Below are positions 6,984 to 15,528 of a DNA stretch of 29,212 nucleotides, piece after piece. How positions within the stretch are numbered: the first letter of the stretch is position 1; the number at the start of each line of letters is the position of its first letter. The notes under the pieces are model-generated. The model was not told where the DNA came from. It saw nothing but the letters and a program-made list of their open reading frames with translations, and did not search any database. This stretch comes from CAZSAT01 sp964604675. GTDB lineage: Bacteria; Myxococcota_A; UBA796; CAJQPC01. Both the position numbers and the translations under genes were made by a program. Location of the stretch: NCBI GenBank assembly GCA_964604675.1, contig CAZSAT010000087.1:1-29212 (forward strand), read 5' to 3'.

Positions 6984-7873
6984 ACGGGTCGGTGGTCGCT
7001 CACCCGGTACAGGTTCTCCACCGCCTGGTAGGGGGCGTCGCGGCCAGGTTCGGCGAAGTGACCGTCGATCCGCCGGAGGTGGTGCAGCCCGCGCTGGTCG
7101 TCGTCGAGGGCTGGATCCTGGTCGAAGGCGTAGATCGCGGGTGGAGACGCCAGCCGAGCGGCCGCTGGGGGCGAGAGCAGGATGTGGTCGATGATGAGGC
7201 GCTCGCGCCACGTCGTCCACGCTTCCGTCGGGTGCTGCGCAGCTTGCCAATGGAACGCATCCACCGGAGGGGCCCTCAACGCCCGCAGCGAGCTGTGGTC
7301 GACGCTGGCGTTGAGATCGCCCAGCAAGAGCACCGGTTCGTCGAGGTGGTCGCCCAGCCAGTCGGCGAGCCGACGGCACTCGCGGTCGCGCGTCGCTCCC
7401 TCCGGGCCGCCGGGCTCTGTGTGCGGTCCGGCCTTCAGGTGGGCCACGACGACGGCGAAGCGCCATCCTGAGGCCCGATGACGCACGTGGGCCACGAGCG
7501 GTGGCCGCCGACCGCGGAAGTCGGCGGTCCGTCGAAGCTGGACGTGCTCGGTGCCGAGGAGCTCGATGGCGGAGGTGTCCCAGGCGAGCACCAGCTTGAG
7601 GCGCTCCTGCGCGCCCTCGGGTTCCACGGCCGGGCTGCAGACCGGCGCCCCGCTCGCGCCGACGCAGCTCCAGCGTTCGCCGACCGTGCGGGCGAGCAGA
7701 TCGACGTCCACGACCTCCTGCAAGGCGAGCACGTGGGCGTCCAGCCGGTCGAGCACCGATCGGACGAGCGCGAGGTCCTTGGGTCCGCGCGGCGCACGCC
7801 GTGGATGCGACGTGCCGAACCAGAAGAGGTTGAAGCTCGCGACCCGCAGTCCGGTGGTGTCGCGGGCCGTCAA
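6959..7873 (-). CDS. Endonuclease/exonuclease/phosphatase (EEP) family protein
   Basis: 304 aa. The only start in frame near the 5' end is TTG 7873..7871, which overlaps the DUF6285 stop by 4 bp (TTGA), indicating coupling. EEP motifs appear in order: ASFNLFW (Asn15), ALQEV (metal-binding Glu53), VVAHLKAG, LLGDLNAS, IDHILLS and VSDHRPVYVDL (catalytic Asp-His near the C-terminus). This family cleaves phosphodiester or phosphomonoester bonds in DNA, RNA, nucleotides or inositol/sphingo-lipids using Mg2+. All catalytic residues look intact. No signal peptide is seen, so it is probably cytoplasmic; substrate unknown. Confidence 0.85.
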   Translation of the reverse strand: MTARDTTGLRVASFNLFWFGTSHPRRAPRGPKDLALVRSVLDRLDAHVLALQEVVDVDLLARTVGERWSCVGASGAPVCSPAVEPEGAQERLKLVLAWDTSAIELLGTEHVQLRRTADFRGRRPPLVAHVRHRASGWRFAVVVAHLKAGPHTEPGGPEGATRDRECRRLADWLGDHLDEPVLLLGDLNASVDHSSLRALRAPPVDAFHWQAAQHPTEAWTTWRERLIIDHILLSPPAAARLASPPAIYAFDQDPALDDDQRGLHHLRRIDGHFAEPGRDAPYQAVENLYRVSDHRPVYVDLTTP

Positions 7874-8283
7874 GCGGGCTCTTCCACGTTGAGGCGCGTG
7901 TCGAAGCGGGGCTGGTTCACCTTCAGCTTGTCGCGCAGGGTAGCCAGCAACACGTGCCGGATGGCCGCCTGCTCGTCCTCGGTGGCTGGGTGGTGGCGCA
8001 GGCGAGCCGCCAGGTCGCGCTCCAGGCGCCGGATCGCTTCGCGGAGCGCTGGGGGCGCATCGGGCACCTCGGGATCGTGGCCGAGCACCTCCTGGAGCCG
8101 CTGGAGCTGGATGCGATCGTGTGCGTGTTCGTGCTCGAGCTCCGCGGAGATGGCGCCCAGCAGGTGCGCGGCGATGCGCAGTCGGAACGACAGCGAGCGG
8201 CTCTCGATCGCAGGACCGACGTCGTGCACCAGGAAGGTCGCGACGGCCTGCAGCAGCAGGGTCTTGTCAGGGAGGTCCTGCAC
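7870..8283 (-). CDS. DUF6285 domain protein (LvaB-like small partner)
   Basis: 137 aa from GTG 8283..8281. Family-like features are the N-terminal DKTLLLQAVATFLVHDVGPA helix, then SFRLRIAAHLLGAISAELEH, and a C-terminal LATLRDKLKVNQPRF segment. I recall DUF6285 proteins usually encoded beside an APH-fold phosphotransferase and an acyl-CoA dehydrogenase; the small subunit LvaB of Pseudomonas putida levulinate catabolism, which assists the kinase LvaA, is of this type as far as I remember. Here the expected partners lie about 12 kb away (20229-22423) while the direct neighbour is an EEP hydrolase. The domain call is from motif memory. Confidence 0.65.
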   Translation of the reverse strand: MQDLPDKTLLLQAVATFLVHDVGPAIESRSLSFRLRIAAHLLGAISAELEHEHAHDRIQLQRLQEVLGHDPEVPDAPPALREAIRRLERDLAARLRHHPATEDEQAAIRHVLLATLRDKLKVNQPRFDTRLNVEEPA

Positions 8284-8302
8284 CCCCCCATTGTCGCACG
8301 CG

Positions 8303-8327
8303 GGCGGCCCGGGCTGGCCGGGCCGCC
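8303..8327 (-). terminator. GC-rich hairpin after the acidic lipoprotein gene
   Basis: GGCGGCCCGG (8303-8312) and CCGGGCCGCC (8318-8327) are perfect 10-bp inverted arms with a 5-nt loop, lying 9 bases beyond the stop of the lipoprotein gene. Position and stability suggest a terminator, or an attenuator before the DUF6285 gene. No U-tract follows on the minus strand, so it is not a textbook intrinsic terminator. Confidence 0.45.
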
Positions 8328-8336
8328 GGCCCTACG

Positions 8337-8864
8337 TCAGTCGCACTCGTCGCCCTCGTCGACGCCGTCGCTCGCGCCCTCGTCGCCCGCATCGCGCTCG
8401 TACGGGCTCTCGCCCGCCTCGGCCGCGGAGCCGCCGGAGCCCTGTGGGTTGACGGAGGTCGCCGACTCGATCCAGATGGCGGTGCCGTCCTGGAGCTCGA
8501 TCACCATGTCGACGTCCCCTTCGACGGCGTCTTCCGGGGCCGACGCCGACACGATCAGCTCGCCGCCACGCTGGTCCCACGTCACGATCTCGAGGTCGCC
8601 GTACACCTTGATGTCGGCCACGGAGAAGTCGGCGGGATCCCCCTCGATCACGGTCACGTAGCCGAGGAAGTCCTCACCCTGCTCGCACTGGTCGGGCCAG
8701 AAGGCCACCTCCAGCGCGGGTTCGGCGGCGTCCTCGCCGTCGACGCCCTCGTCGTCGCCTTCGATCTCGTCGTAGACGTCGGCGAGGTCGGCCTCCGTCG
8801 GGTCGTTCTCCACCACGCACGCGCTGGCTGAGAGCGCCAGGATCGGAATCAGGATCCGCTTCAT
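8337..8864 (-). CDS. Acidic secreted lipoprotein, unknown function
   Basis: 175 aa starting at ATG 8864..8862. This start is chosen over an upstream in-frame one because a full AAGGAGG lies at 8876..8870, five bases ahead, and MKRILIPILALSASAC is a compact lipoprotein signal. The lipobox is slightly atypical (ASAC, with Ala rather than Leu at -3). The mature protein is extremely Asp/Glu-rich near both ends and has a central ~80-residue beta-like segment (CEQGEDFLGYVTVIEGDPAD, then a DGTAIWIES strand), reminiscent of an IPT/TIG-like immunoglobulin fold. That fold assignment is a guess. No close family recognised. Confidence 0.7.
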   Translation of the reverse strand: MKRILIPILALSASACVVENDPTEADLADVYDEIEGDDEGVDGEDAAEPALEVAFWPDQCEQGEDFLGYVTVIEGDPADFSVADIKVYGDLEIVTWDQRGGELIVSASAPEDAVEGDVDMVIELQDGTAIWIESATSVNPQGSGGSAAEAGESPYERDAGDEGASDGVDEGDECD

Positions 8865-8869
8865 CTCGT

Positions 8870-8876
8870 CCTCCTT
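8870..8876 (-). promoter_or_regulatory. Strong ribosome-binding site of the lipoprotein gene
   Basis: AAGGAGG on the minus strand, five bases before ATG 8864. It decides the start in favour of the lipoprotein signal and against the 13-residue longer frame. Confidence 0.75.
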
Positions 8877-8955
8877 GTGGATGCCGGCGGCCGAGAGCCG
8901 CACTCTGGCCTTGGGACACCGGCGTGGCCGGAAGACGTGACCGCGCGCCGCGTAT

Positions 8956-10335
8956 TCAGATGTGGACCGAGACTCCGAGCGCGTTGGCCACCGCCTCCAT
9001 GACCGCTTCCGCGGACGTGGGGTGGCTGTGGACCGCGTGGAGGAAGGTCTCGGCGTCGACCTCGGCGCTCATCGCGAGCACCAGCTCGGCCAAGAGCTCC
9101 GTCACGCCGTCACCGATCGCGTGGGCGCCCAGGAACTCGCCGTGCTCGGGGTCCACGAGGACCTTCACGAAGCCCTCGGTCTGGCCTGTGCCTCGGTTCT
9201 TGCCGTTGGCCGCGAAGGGGAAGGTGCCGACCTGGAAGGCGACGCCGGCGTCGGCCAGCTGGGCCTCGGTCCGTCCCACACTGGCCACCTGGGGCACGCA
9301 GAAGGTGCCGGCCGGGACGAGGTCGGGGCGCAGGGGCGGGTGCGCGTGACCGGTCAGCCGCTCCACGCAGACGTGGGCTTCGAAGCTGGCCTTGTGGGCG
9401 AGCATGGGCGGACCGGCGACGTCGCCGATCGCGTACACACCGGGCACGCTCGTGCGGCAGCTGGCGTCGGTCTTCACGAAGCCCTGCTCGAGGGCCACGC
9501 CCAGCGCCTCGAGGCCCAGCTCCTCGACGTTGGGCGCCACGCCGAGCGCCAACAGCGCGTGGCTGGTGCGCAGCTCGGTGCCATCCGCCAGCACCGTGAG
9601 GGCTTCGTCGCCGTCGCGCCTGACGGTCTTGGCGAAGACCCCCGTCCGGATGGCGATGCCCTGTTTCTTCAGGGCCTTCTGCAGGGCGGCCGAGATGTCC
9701 TCGTCCTCCAGCGGGGCTACCCGGTCGGCGCCCTCGACCAGGGTCACCTCACAGCCCATGGCGTTGTAGAAGTAGGCGAACTCGAGCCCGATCGCCCCCG
9801 CGCCCAGGACCACCACGCTCTCGGGTCTGTCGGTGGAGACGATGGCCTCGCGGTAGGTCATCACGACCTCGCCGTCGGGCTCCATGCCGTCGAACCAGCG
9901 GGCCCGGGCTCCGGTGGCGACGATCACGTGTTGGGCGGTGAGCACCTGTTCCTGGTCGCCGGAGCTCACGGTGACCTCGCCGGCCCCGCTCAGGCGCGCG
10001 GTGCCCTGGATGTGGTCCACGCCGTAGGTTCGCAGGAGGTAGGCCACGCCCTTCTCGCTGCGCGAGGCCACCTTGCGAGAGCGCTGGATGACCTGTTCGT
10101 AGTCGACCCCGATCTCGGTCGCGGTCACGCCGTAGTCGCCCAGGTGACGCGCGAGGTTGGCGACCTCCGCGCTCTTCAAGAGCGCCTTCGAGGGGATGCA
10201 GCCGACATTCAGGCAGACGCCGCCGAGGCGATCCCGCTCGACGCAGGCCACCTTCAGGCCGAGCTGCGCGGCGCGGATCGCGGCCACGTAGCCGCCGGGG
10301 CCCGAACCGATGACGACGAGTTCGTAAGCGCTCAT
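8956..10335 (-). CDS. lpdA: Dihydrolipoyl dehydrogenase (E3)
   Basis: 459 aa from ATG 10335..10333, one base after the E2 stop. The FAD-binding loop VVIGSGPGGYVAA is at the N-terminus, the redox disulfide pair is Cys41/Cys46 in GGVCLNVGCIPSKALL, and the second nucleotide-binding loop is VVLGAGAIGLEFA. The C-terminal HAVHSHPTSAEAV contains the catalytic His. Full length for the family (~460-470). It reoxidises dihydrolipoamide on E2 with NAD+. It is the last gene of the dehydrogenase operon and could also serve other lipoyl complexes. Confidence 0.96.
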   Translation of the reverse strand: MSAYELVVIGSGPGGYVAAIRAAQLGLKVACVERDRLGGVCLNVGCIPSKALLKSAEVANLARHLGDYGVTATEIGVDYEQVIQRSRKVASRSEKGVAYLLRTYGVDHIQGTARLSGAGEVTVSSGDQEQVLTAQHVIVATGARARWFDGMEPDGEVVMTYREAIVSTDRPESVVVLGAGAIGLEFAYFYNAMGCEVTLVEGADRVAPLEDEDISAALQKALKKQGIAIRTGVFAKTVRRDGDEALTVLADGTELRTSHALLALGVAPNVEELGLEALGVALEQGFVKTDASCRTSVPGVYAIGDVAGPPMLAHKASFEAHVCVERLTGHAHPPLRPDLVPAGTFCVPQVASVGRTEAQLADAGVAFQVGTFPFAANGKNRGTGQTEGFVKVLVDPEHGEFLGAHAIGDGVTELLAELVLAMSAEVDAETFLHAVHSHPTSAEAVMEAVANALGVSVHI

Positions 10336-10336
10336 G

Positions 10337-11644
10337 TCACACCAGGCAGAGGACGGGGTTCTCGATGTAGCGGCGCACCGCCTGCAGGAAGCGCGCGCCG
10401 AGGGCGCCGTCGATCACGCGGTGATCGCAGGTCATCGTCACCCGCATGCGGTGCTCCACGGTGAGCTCGCCGTCGAGGACCACCGGCTCCTGCTGGAGCG
10501 AGCCGACCGCCAGGATGCCGGCCTCCGGGGGGTTCAGGATGGCGGTGAACTGCTCGATCTGCATCATGCCGAGGTTCGACACGGTGAAGGTCGAGCCGGT
10601 GTACTCGTCGGGGCCGAGCTTCATCTCGCGAGCCCGCGCCGCCAGCTCGCGGGTCTGCTGGGCGAGCTCGGCGAGCGGCATGCGGTCGGCCTGCCGCACG
10701 ACGGGGGTGATGAGGCCGTCGGGCAGGGCGACCGCCATGCCCACGTCCACCCGACCGAGGCGCGTAATGGTCTTGTCGCCCCAGGTGGCGTTGCACTCGG
10801 GCACCTCGCGGAGGGCGAGGGCGACCGCCTTGAGCACGACGTCGTTGTACGAGATCCTGATGCCGCCGGCCTTGAGCTGGCCGCGGAAGGCGACCAGGGC
10901 ATCGCACCGGAAGTTCGCGGTCAGGAAGAACACCGGAGCGCCGAGGTACGCGTCGGTCAGCCGTCGAGCGATGGTCTTGCGCATCTGGGAGTTGCGCACG
11001 GCCTGGTCGGCGGGGACCGGGCCGAGTGACCGTGCGGACGGCGCCGCGCCGACGAGGTCGGCCTTCTCGATCCGCCCGTGGGCGCCCGTGCCGGTGAGCG
11101 TGCTCAGGTCGATGCCCTGCGCCCGGGCGATCTTGCGAGCCAAGGGGGAAGCCCGGACCCGCGGTGTGGCGGGGGTGAAGGCGCGCGGAGGCTCCATGAT
11201 GCTGTCGTCGAGAGGCTGCCCCCGCCAGTCGGCCAGGGCGAGTCCACCGCCTTCCAGCGCCGGCTCTGCGGCCGGCGTGGCCAGCTTGTGCGGGGTGACG
11301 CGCTCGACCGGCGCAGGCTCGGCCACGGCCGGTGCCTCGTGCTCCGCGGGAACCTCGGCGAGTCGCGCGGCGTACGCGGCCAGCAGGTCCGCGATGTCCT
11401 CGTCGGCGCGCTCGCCCACGATGGCGATCGGCATGCCGGGCGGCACCTCGGCGCCCTCGTCCACGAGCAGCTTCAACACCACGCCGGCGTCGAAGACCTC
11501 GATGTCCATGGTGGCCTTGTCGGTCTCGACCTCGGCGATCACGTCTTGCGGCTCCAGCGTGTCGCCTTCGGACTTGCGCCACGCCACGAGGGTGCCCACG
11601 GTCATCGTGGGGCTGGCCTGCGGCATCTCGTAGAACTGGGCCAT
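10337..11644 (-). CDS. pdhC: Dihydrolipoamide acyltransferase, E2 of 2-oxoacid (pyruvate) dehydrogenase
   Basis: 435 aa from ATG 11644..11642 (MAQFYEMPQASPTM), sharing one base with the E1beta stop (TGATG). A longer open frame upstream is antisense-like and rejected. A single lipoyl domain spans ~1-80 with the lipoylated Lys43 in ETDKATMD. An Ala/Pro/Glu linker follows, then the peripheral-subunit-binding domain (ASPLARKIARAQGIDLSTL, then TGTGAHGRI). The catalytic domain ends with DHRVIDG (His408, Asp412). It transfers the acyl group to CoA. Gene order and the MPQxSPTM start favour pyruvate; branched-chain 2-oxoacids cannot be excluded. Confidence 0.93.
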   Translation of the reverse strand: MAQFYEMPQASPTMTVGTLVAWRKSEGDTLEPQDVIAEVETDKATMDIEVFDAGVVLKLLVDEGAEVPPGMPIAIVGERADEDIADLLAAYAARLAEVPAEHEAPAVAEPAPVERVTPHKLATPAAEPALEGGGLALADWRGQPLDDSIMEPPRAFTPATPRVRASPLARKIARAQGIDLSTLTGTGAHGRIEKADLVGAAPSARSLGPVPADQAVRNSQMRKTIARRLTDAYLGAPVFFLTANFRCDALVAFRGQLKAGGIRISYNDVVLKAVALALREVPECNATWGDKTITRLGRVDVGMAVALPDGLITPVVRQADRMPLAELAQQTRELAARAREMKLGPDEYTGSTFTVSNLGMMQIEQFTAILNPPEAGILAVGSLQQEPVVLDGELTVEHRMRVTMTCDHRVIDGALGARFLQAVRRYIENPVLCLV

Positions 11645-12624
11645 CAGGACCTCCCCATCAGGGTGTCGGCCGCGGCGGCGATGCGCTCCACGCTCGGGCT
11701 GACGAGGGCCTCGAGGTTCGAGGCGTAGGGCCTCGGCACGTCGCGGTCCGTCACCCGCAACACGGGGGCCTTCAGGTAGTCGAAACACGCCTGCTGCACG
11801 CGGGCGACGATCTCGGCGCCCACACCGGCGAACACGTGCCCTTCGTGGGTGACGAGCACCCGTCCGGTCTTCGCGGCGCTCGCGAACAAGGTCTCGTGGT
11901 CGAGGGGACGCAGGCTGCGCAGGTCGATCAGCTCCACGTCGACGCCCTTGGCGACCAGGGCTTCGGTGGCTTGCTGCGCGACGAAGCCCTGCTTGCCCCA
12001 GGTCACCATGGTCAGGTCACGTCCCTGTCGCCGCACGGCCGCCTTCCCCAGCGGGATGGCGAACTCGTCGTGGGGCACCTCTTCCTTGAGGTGGTAGGTC
12101 ATCTCCGACTCCAAGAAGATCACCGGGTTGTCGTCGCGGATGGCCGACTTCAAGAGCCCGTAGGCGTCGTGAGCGCCCGTGTAGGTCACGACCTTGAGCC
12201 CGGGGAAGTGGGCGAACAGGCTGTCGACGCTCGTGGAGTGCTGGGAGCCGAGGTTCTCCGCAGCGCCGTTGGGACCCCGGAAGACGATCGGCACGTTGTA
12301 CTGCCCACCGCTCATCTGGAAGACCTTGGCGGCGGTGTTGATGACCTGATCGTAGGCCACGAGGCTGAAGTTCCACGTCATGAACTCGATGATGGGCCGC
12401 ATGCCCACCATCGCGGCGCCGATGCCCAGGCCGGCGAAGCCGCCCTCGGCGATCGGGGTGTCGACCACGCGCTCGGCTCCGAACTCGGCGAGCATGCCCT
12501 GGCTGACCTTGTAGGCCCCTTGGTAGTCGGCGACCTCTTCACCCATCAAGAAGACCGCGTCGTCGCGGCGCATCTCTTCGGTCATGGCGCGGCGGAGCGC
12601 CTCCCGGATCTGCAGCTCGGCCAT
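11644..12624 (-). CDS. pdhB: Pyruvate dehydrogenase E1 component, beta subunit
   Basis: 326 aa from ATG, one base after the E1alpha stop. Motifs match the mitochondrial-type E1beta: LQIREALRRAMTEEMRRD, FLMGEEVADYQGAYKVSQGM (cofactor-site Glu), DTPIAEGGFAGLGIGAAM, FRGPNGAAENLGSQHS, and a C-terminal RVTDRDVPRPYA typical of the subunit. It builds the thiamine-diphosphate active site together with the alpha subunit and decarboxylates pyruvate. Length is as expected (~325). Confidence 0.95.
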   Translation of the reverse strand: MAELQIREALRRAMTEEMRRDDAVFLMGEEVADYQGAYKVSQGMLAEFGAERVVDTPIAEGGFAGLGIGAAMVGMRPIIEFMTWNFSLVAYDQVINTAAKVFQMSGGQYNVPIVFRGPNGAAENLGSQHSTSVDSLFAHFPGLKVVTYTGAHDAYGLLKSAIRDDNPVIFLESEMTYHLKEEVPHDEFAIPLGKAAVRRQGRDLTMVTWGKQGFVAQQATEALVAKGVDVELIDLRSLRPLDHETLFASAAKTGRVLVTHEGHVFAGVGAEIVARVQQACFDYLKAPVLRVTDRDVPRPYASNLEALVSPSVERIAAAADTLMGRS

Positions 12625-12625
12625 G

Positions 12626-13627
12626 TCAGCGGGCCTCCGGTGCGTAGACGAAGTCGTAGAGCGTGGCGGGGTCGGGGCGGGGGGACTGCTCGGCGAAGTC
12701 GTAGGCGTCCTGGGCTTCGGCGTCGATCGCCACCTTCAGCGCGGTGAGGGCCTCCGCGGTGACGCCGAAGTCCTTCGTGAGGCGCGCTTCGGTGAGCTTC
12801 AAGCAGTCGCTCTCCTTCTTCTCGTCGACTTCTTCCTTGGTGCGGTACTTCGCGGGGTCCGACATCGAGTGGCCGCGGTAGCGGTAGGTCACCACCTCGA
12901 CCAGCACCGGGCCCTGACCGCTCCGGGCGTGGGCGGCGGCTGCGGCGATGCGCTCCCGTACGACCTCGACGTCGAAGCCGAGGATCTGCTCGCGGGCCAT
13001 GCCGACGCCGTTGGCGCGCAGGCTCATGTCGGTCACGGCCGAGTAGCGGGTGATGGCGGTGCCCATCGCGTAGAAGTTGTTCTCGCAGATGAAGACGACT
13101 GGGAGCTTGTAGAGCTGTGCGAGGCAGAGCGCCTCGAAGAAGGCCCCCTGGTTGGCGGCCCCGTCGCCGAAGAAGCACACGCAGACGCGGCCCTCGTCGC
13201 GCTGCTTGATGGCCCAGCCCACGCCGTTGGCGAGCGGCACGTGCCCGCCCACGATGCCGTAGCCGCCCATGAAGCGGGCCTCGCGATCGAACATGTGCAT
13301 CGAGCCGCCCTGGCCCGAGCTGCACCCGGTGGAGCGGCCGAAGAGCTCGGCCATCACCGCACGTGGTGTCACGCCCTTGGCGAGGGCGTGTCCGTGTTCG
13401 CGGTAGGCCGCGATCCAGTAGTCGTCTCCGGTGGACGCCGCGGCCCCCACGGCGACGGCTTCCTGGCCGATGTAGAGGTGGCAGAAGCCGAGGATCTTCC
13501 GGAGCGTGTAGGCCTTCGCCGCGAGCTCTTCGACCCGTCGGATCAGGGCCATCTCGCGGTAGAGGGCAGTGAGGCCCGCGGCGTCGAGGGCCGGCAGGTT
13601 CGGGTCCGGGGGGAGCGAGTCACTCAT
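12626..13627 (-). CDS. pdhA: Pyruvate dehydrogenase E1 component, alpha subunit
   Basis: 333 aa from ATG 13627..13625. Contains LYREMALIRRVEELAAKAYT, GFCHLYIGQEAVAVGAAAS and the thiamine-diphosphate/Mg motif GDGAANQ...NN (GDGAANQGAFFEALCLAQLY ending at ICENN), then HSMSDPAKYRTKEEVDEKK. It is the first gene of the four-gene operon E1alpha-E1beta-E2-E3, with gaps of 1 bp or a 1-bp overlap throughout. The heterotetrameric E1 differs from the single-chain AceE of enterobacteria. The promoter must lie in the short region shared with the divergent pentapeptide gene. Confidence 0.95.
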   Translation of the reverse strand: MSDSLPPDPNLPALDAAGLTALYREMALIRRVEELAAKAYTLRKILGFCHLYIGQEAVAVGAAASTGDDYWIAAYREHGHALAKGVTPRAVMAELFGRSTGCSSGQGGSMHMFDREARFMGGYGIVGGHVPLANGVGWAIKQRDEGRVCVCFFGDGAANQGAFFEALCLAQLYKLPVVFICENNFYAMGTAITRYSAVTDMSLRANGVGMAREQILGFDVEVVRERIAAAAAHARSGQGPVLVEVVTYRYRGHSMSDPAKYRTKEEVDEKKESDCLKLTEARLTKDFGVTAEALTALKVAIDAEAQDAYDFAEQSPRPDPATLYDFVYAPEAR

Positions 13628-13704
13628 CCAGCGTCCTGTAAGGGTCGGTGCGCGCGCCTAACCGGGTTAGCTGCGCACCGACGCTCGTGGACCCGGATGG
13701 CTGT
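13628..13704. promoter_or_regulatory. Divergent intergenic region, PDH operon versus pentapeptide gene
   Basis: The 77 bp between the E1alpha start and ATG 13705 must drive both directions unless the pentapeptide gene starts at GTG 13648. It is also the point where most genes change from minus to plus strand. I see no clear -35/-10 pair. Confidence 0.35.
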
Positions 13705-15501
13705 ATGGCGCTTCTCGACCTGTTGATGGCTGGTGACGTCGAGGGCTTCAACGCGAAGCGCGGCCAGCACGGCTCCCCCGACCTGTTCGCCGCCGATCTG
13801 GCCAACAAGAAGCTCCGGAACGTCGATCTGTCCGGCGCCAACCTCGAGAAGGCCGACCTCTCGGGCTCGGACCTGACGGGCGCGATCCTGATCAAGGCCA
13901 ACCTCTCGGGTGCCGACTTCACGGGCACGATCCTCAAGGAGGTCACGGCTCTGCGCTCCAAGTGGCGCGAGGCCTGGCTGGAAGACGCCGAGCTCGATGG
14001 TGGGGACTTCACCCAGGCCGACTTCACCGAGGCGGTGTTCAAGCAGGTCAGCGCGTCCGACGCGATCTTCCGAAACGCCAAGCTCTCCCGGATCGAGGCG
14101 AGCGGCGTGGTGATGGAGCGGGTCGAGCTCGACGATGCGAGGCTCAAGGAGGCCGATCTCAGCGACGCCCACCTGACCGGTGCCACGCTCGTCGAGGCCA
14201 CGCTCACCGGCGCGAAGCTCGCGCGAGCTCACCTCGAGGGTGTGGACTTCGCCCGCGCGAAGATCGCCGGCGCGGATCTCCAGGGTGCGGACCTGACGGG
14301 CGCGCGGCTCGTGGGGTGCGACCTCACCGAGGCCGACCTGTCCAACGCCGACATGTCCCGGGCGGACTGCTCGCGCGCCGACCTCGGCCGGAGCACCCTG
14401 ACCGGTGCGGTCCTCGCGGGCACGAAGCTCGCCCAGGCCGGCCTCGATGGTCACGAGCCCGCCAGCCTCGCCGAGCGCGGGGCCGAGCTCGAGGGCGACG
14501 GCGAAGACGTGGCAGAAGCGCCGACGGCGTTCCACTTCGAGGACGTGGCGGTGGCGGTGTCGGGCGGTGCGGTGGGGGTGCTCTGGGAGAACCAGGAGGG
14601 GGACAGCTCGGTCGTGCGCGTGGCCGTCAGCCCGCTCGAAGGCCCCTTCCTGGGTGGTGCGCCGTCGCTCCGCGTCCCGGTCGATCTCTGCCTGGCCAAG
14701 GGGCTGGTCGGCACCCGCACCTCGTTCTGGGGTGTGGCCTTCGTCGAACGCCCGGGGGGCGTCGTGGTGATGCTCACCGAGGTCGACACCGACGGTCAGC
14801 TGGGTCGCCGCGTCTCCATGCCGCTGGAGTACCGTCCGGCGGTGAGGCCGGTGCTCGTCGCCCTCGACGACGGCTTCGCCGTGATCGGCCTTGCGCGCCA
14901 GGGGCCCACGCTCCTGGTGCACCGCTGGTCCGGCGGCGAGGAGCTCCAGAGGGTGCATGCCCAGCGGGTCGCGGGGGCCATGGGCTTCGTCGGCCGGCGC
15001 CAGCCGGTGCTGGTCACGCGGGGCGGCGTGGTCTACGCGGTGCACAGCCGTGGGGCTTCCCAGCCCCAGCAGGTCCCCGACGGCTTCCCCGGACGACTCG
15101 CGGCCACCGGTCGGATCGGCAAGCGGGTGTTCCTCGCCTGGTGCCCGCGCGGGGAGCAGGGCTTCCGGTGGGCCGAGCTCAGCGACCGTGGCGAGCCCGT
15201 CTCGGAGCGCGTCGCTGCGAAGGAGGGCGTGATGGCCCTCGACCTGGCGGTGTGCGGGGATCGGGTCCTGGCGGTCTACGCCAAGGAGGACAAGGAGCTC
15301 GCAGTGAGCCTCTGGGGCGTGTGGCTGGGCGAGGGCGAGCCCTTCAAGCTCGTCGAGGGCGAGCTCGCAGACATCGAGGAGCTCAAGATCGTCGGCACCC
15401 GGGAGGGCAAGGTCCTCGTCCTGGGCACCACGATCTCCGAGCAGCTCGAGCTCCTGGAGATCGACGGAGAGCGCTGCACGGTGTTGACGCGCATGCCCTG
15501 A
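13705..15501 (+). CDS. Pentapeptide-repeat protein with C-terminal beta-rich (propeller-like) domain
   Basis: 598 aa from ATG 13705 (MALLDLLMAGDVEGFNAKRG); the frame is open from GTG 13648 and GTG 13687 is possible, but the residues before 13705 look non-coding. Residues ~30-255 are pentapeptide repeats of the A(D/N)Lxx type (for example VDLSGANLEKADLSGSDLTG, and later AGADLQGADLTGARL), which fold as a right-handed quadrilateral beta-helix. After an acidic linker (ELEGDGEDVAEA) about 320 residues show repeated strand patterns such as VAVSGGAVGVLWE, AVCGDRVLAVYAKEDKELAV and GTREGKVLVLGTTIS, spaced like propeller blades. No signal peptide. Function unknown; a binding scaffold is likely. The propeller assignment is inference. 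Confidence 0.8.
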   Translation: MALLDLLMAGDVEGFNAKRGQHGSPDLFAADLANKKLRNVDLSGANLEKADLSGSDLTGAILIKANLSGADFTGTILKEVTALRSKWREAWLEDAELDGGDFTQADFTEAVFKQVSASDAIFRNAKLSRIEASGVVMERVELDDARLKEADLSDAHLTGATLVEATLTGAKLARAHLEGVDFARAKIAGADLQGADLTGARLVGCDLTEADLSNADMSRADCSRADLGRSTLTGAVLAGTKLAQAGLDGHEPASLAERGAELEGDGEDVAEAPTAFHFEDVAVAVSGGAVGVLWENQEGDSSVVRVAVSPLEGPFLGGAPSLRVPVDLCLAKGLVGTRTSFWGVAFVERPGGVVVMLTEVDTDGQLGRRVSMPLEYRPAVRPVLVALDDGFAVIGLARQGPTLLVHRWSGGEELQRVHAQRVAGAMGFVGRRQPVLVTRGGVVYAVHSRGASQPQQVPDGFPGRLAATGRIGKRVFLAWCPRGEQGFRWAELSDRGEPVSERVAAKEGVMALDLAVCGDRVLAVYAKEDKELAVSLWGVWLGEGEPFKLVEGELADIEELKIVGTREGKVLVLGTTISEQLELLEIDGERCTVLTRMP

Positions 15502-15526
15502 TCGCACTCGGGCATCGTCTATTTTT
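15493..15526 (+). terminator. Possible intrinsic terminator of the pentapeptide gene
   Basis: ATGCCC (15493-15498) and GGGCAT (15510-15515) pair around an 11-nt loop that contains the stop codon, followed by CGTCTATTTTT (T-run 15522-15526). The stem is only 6 bp, but this is one of the few T-runs in the GC-rich window. Confidence 0.45.
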
Positions 15527-15528
15527 CC

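Noticed and set aside
11645..11788. N-terminal extension of the E2 gene
   Set aside because: Lies inside E1beta; lipoyl-domain proteins begin at the MAQFYEMP position.
13624..15507. A 627-codon minus-strand frame opposite the pentapeptide gene
   Set aside because: Its apparent repeats are the mirror of the pentapeptide coding pattern on the other strand.
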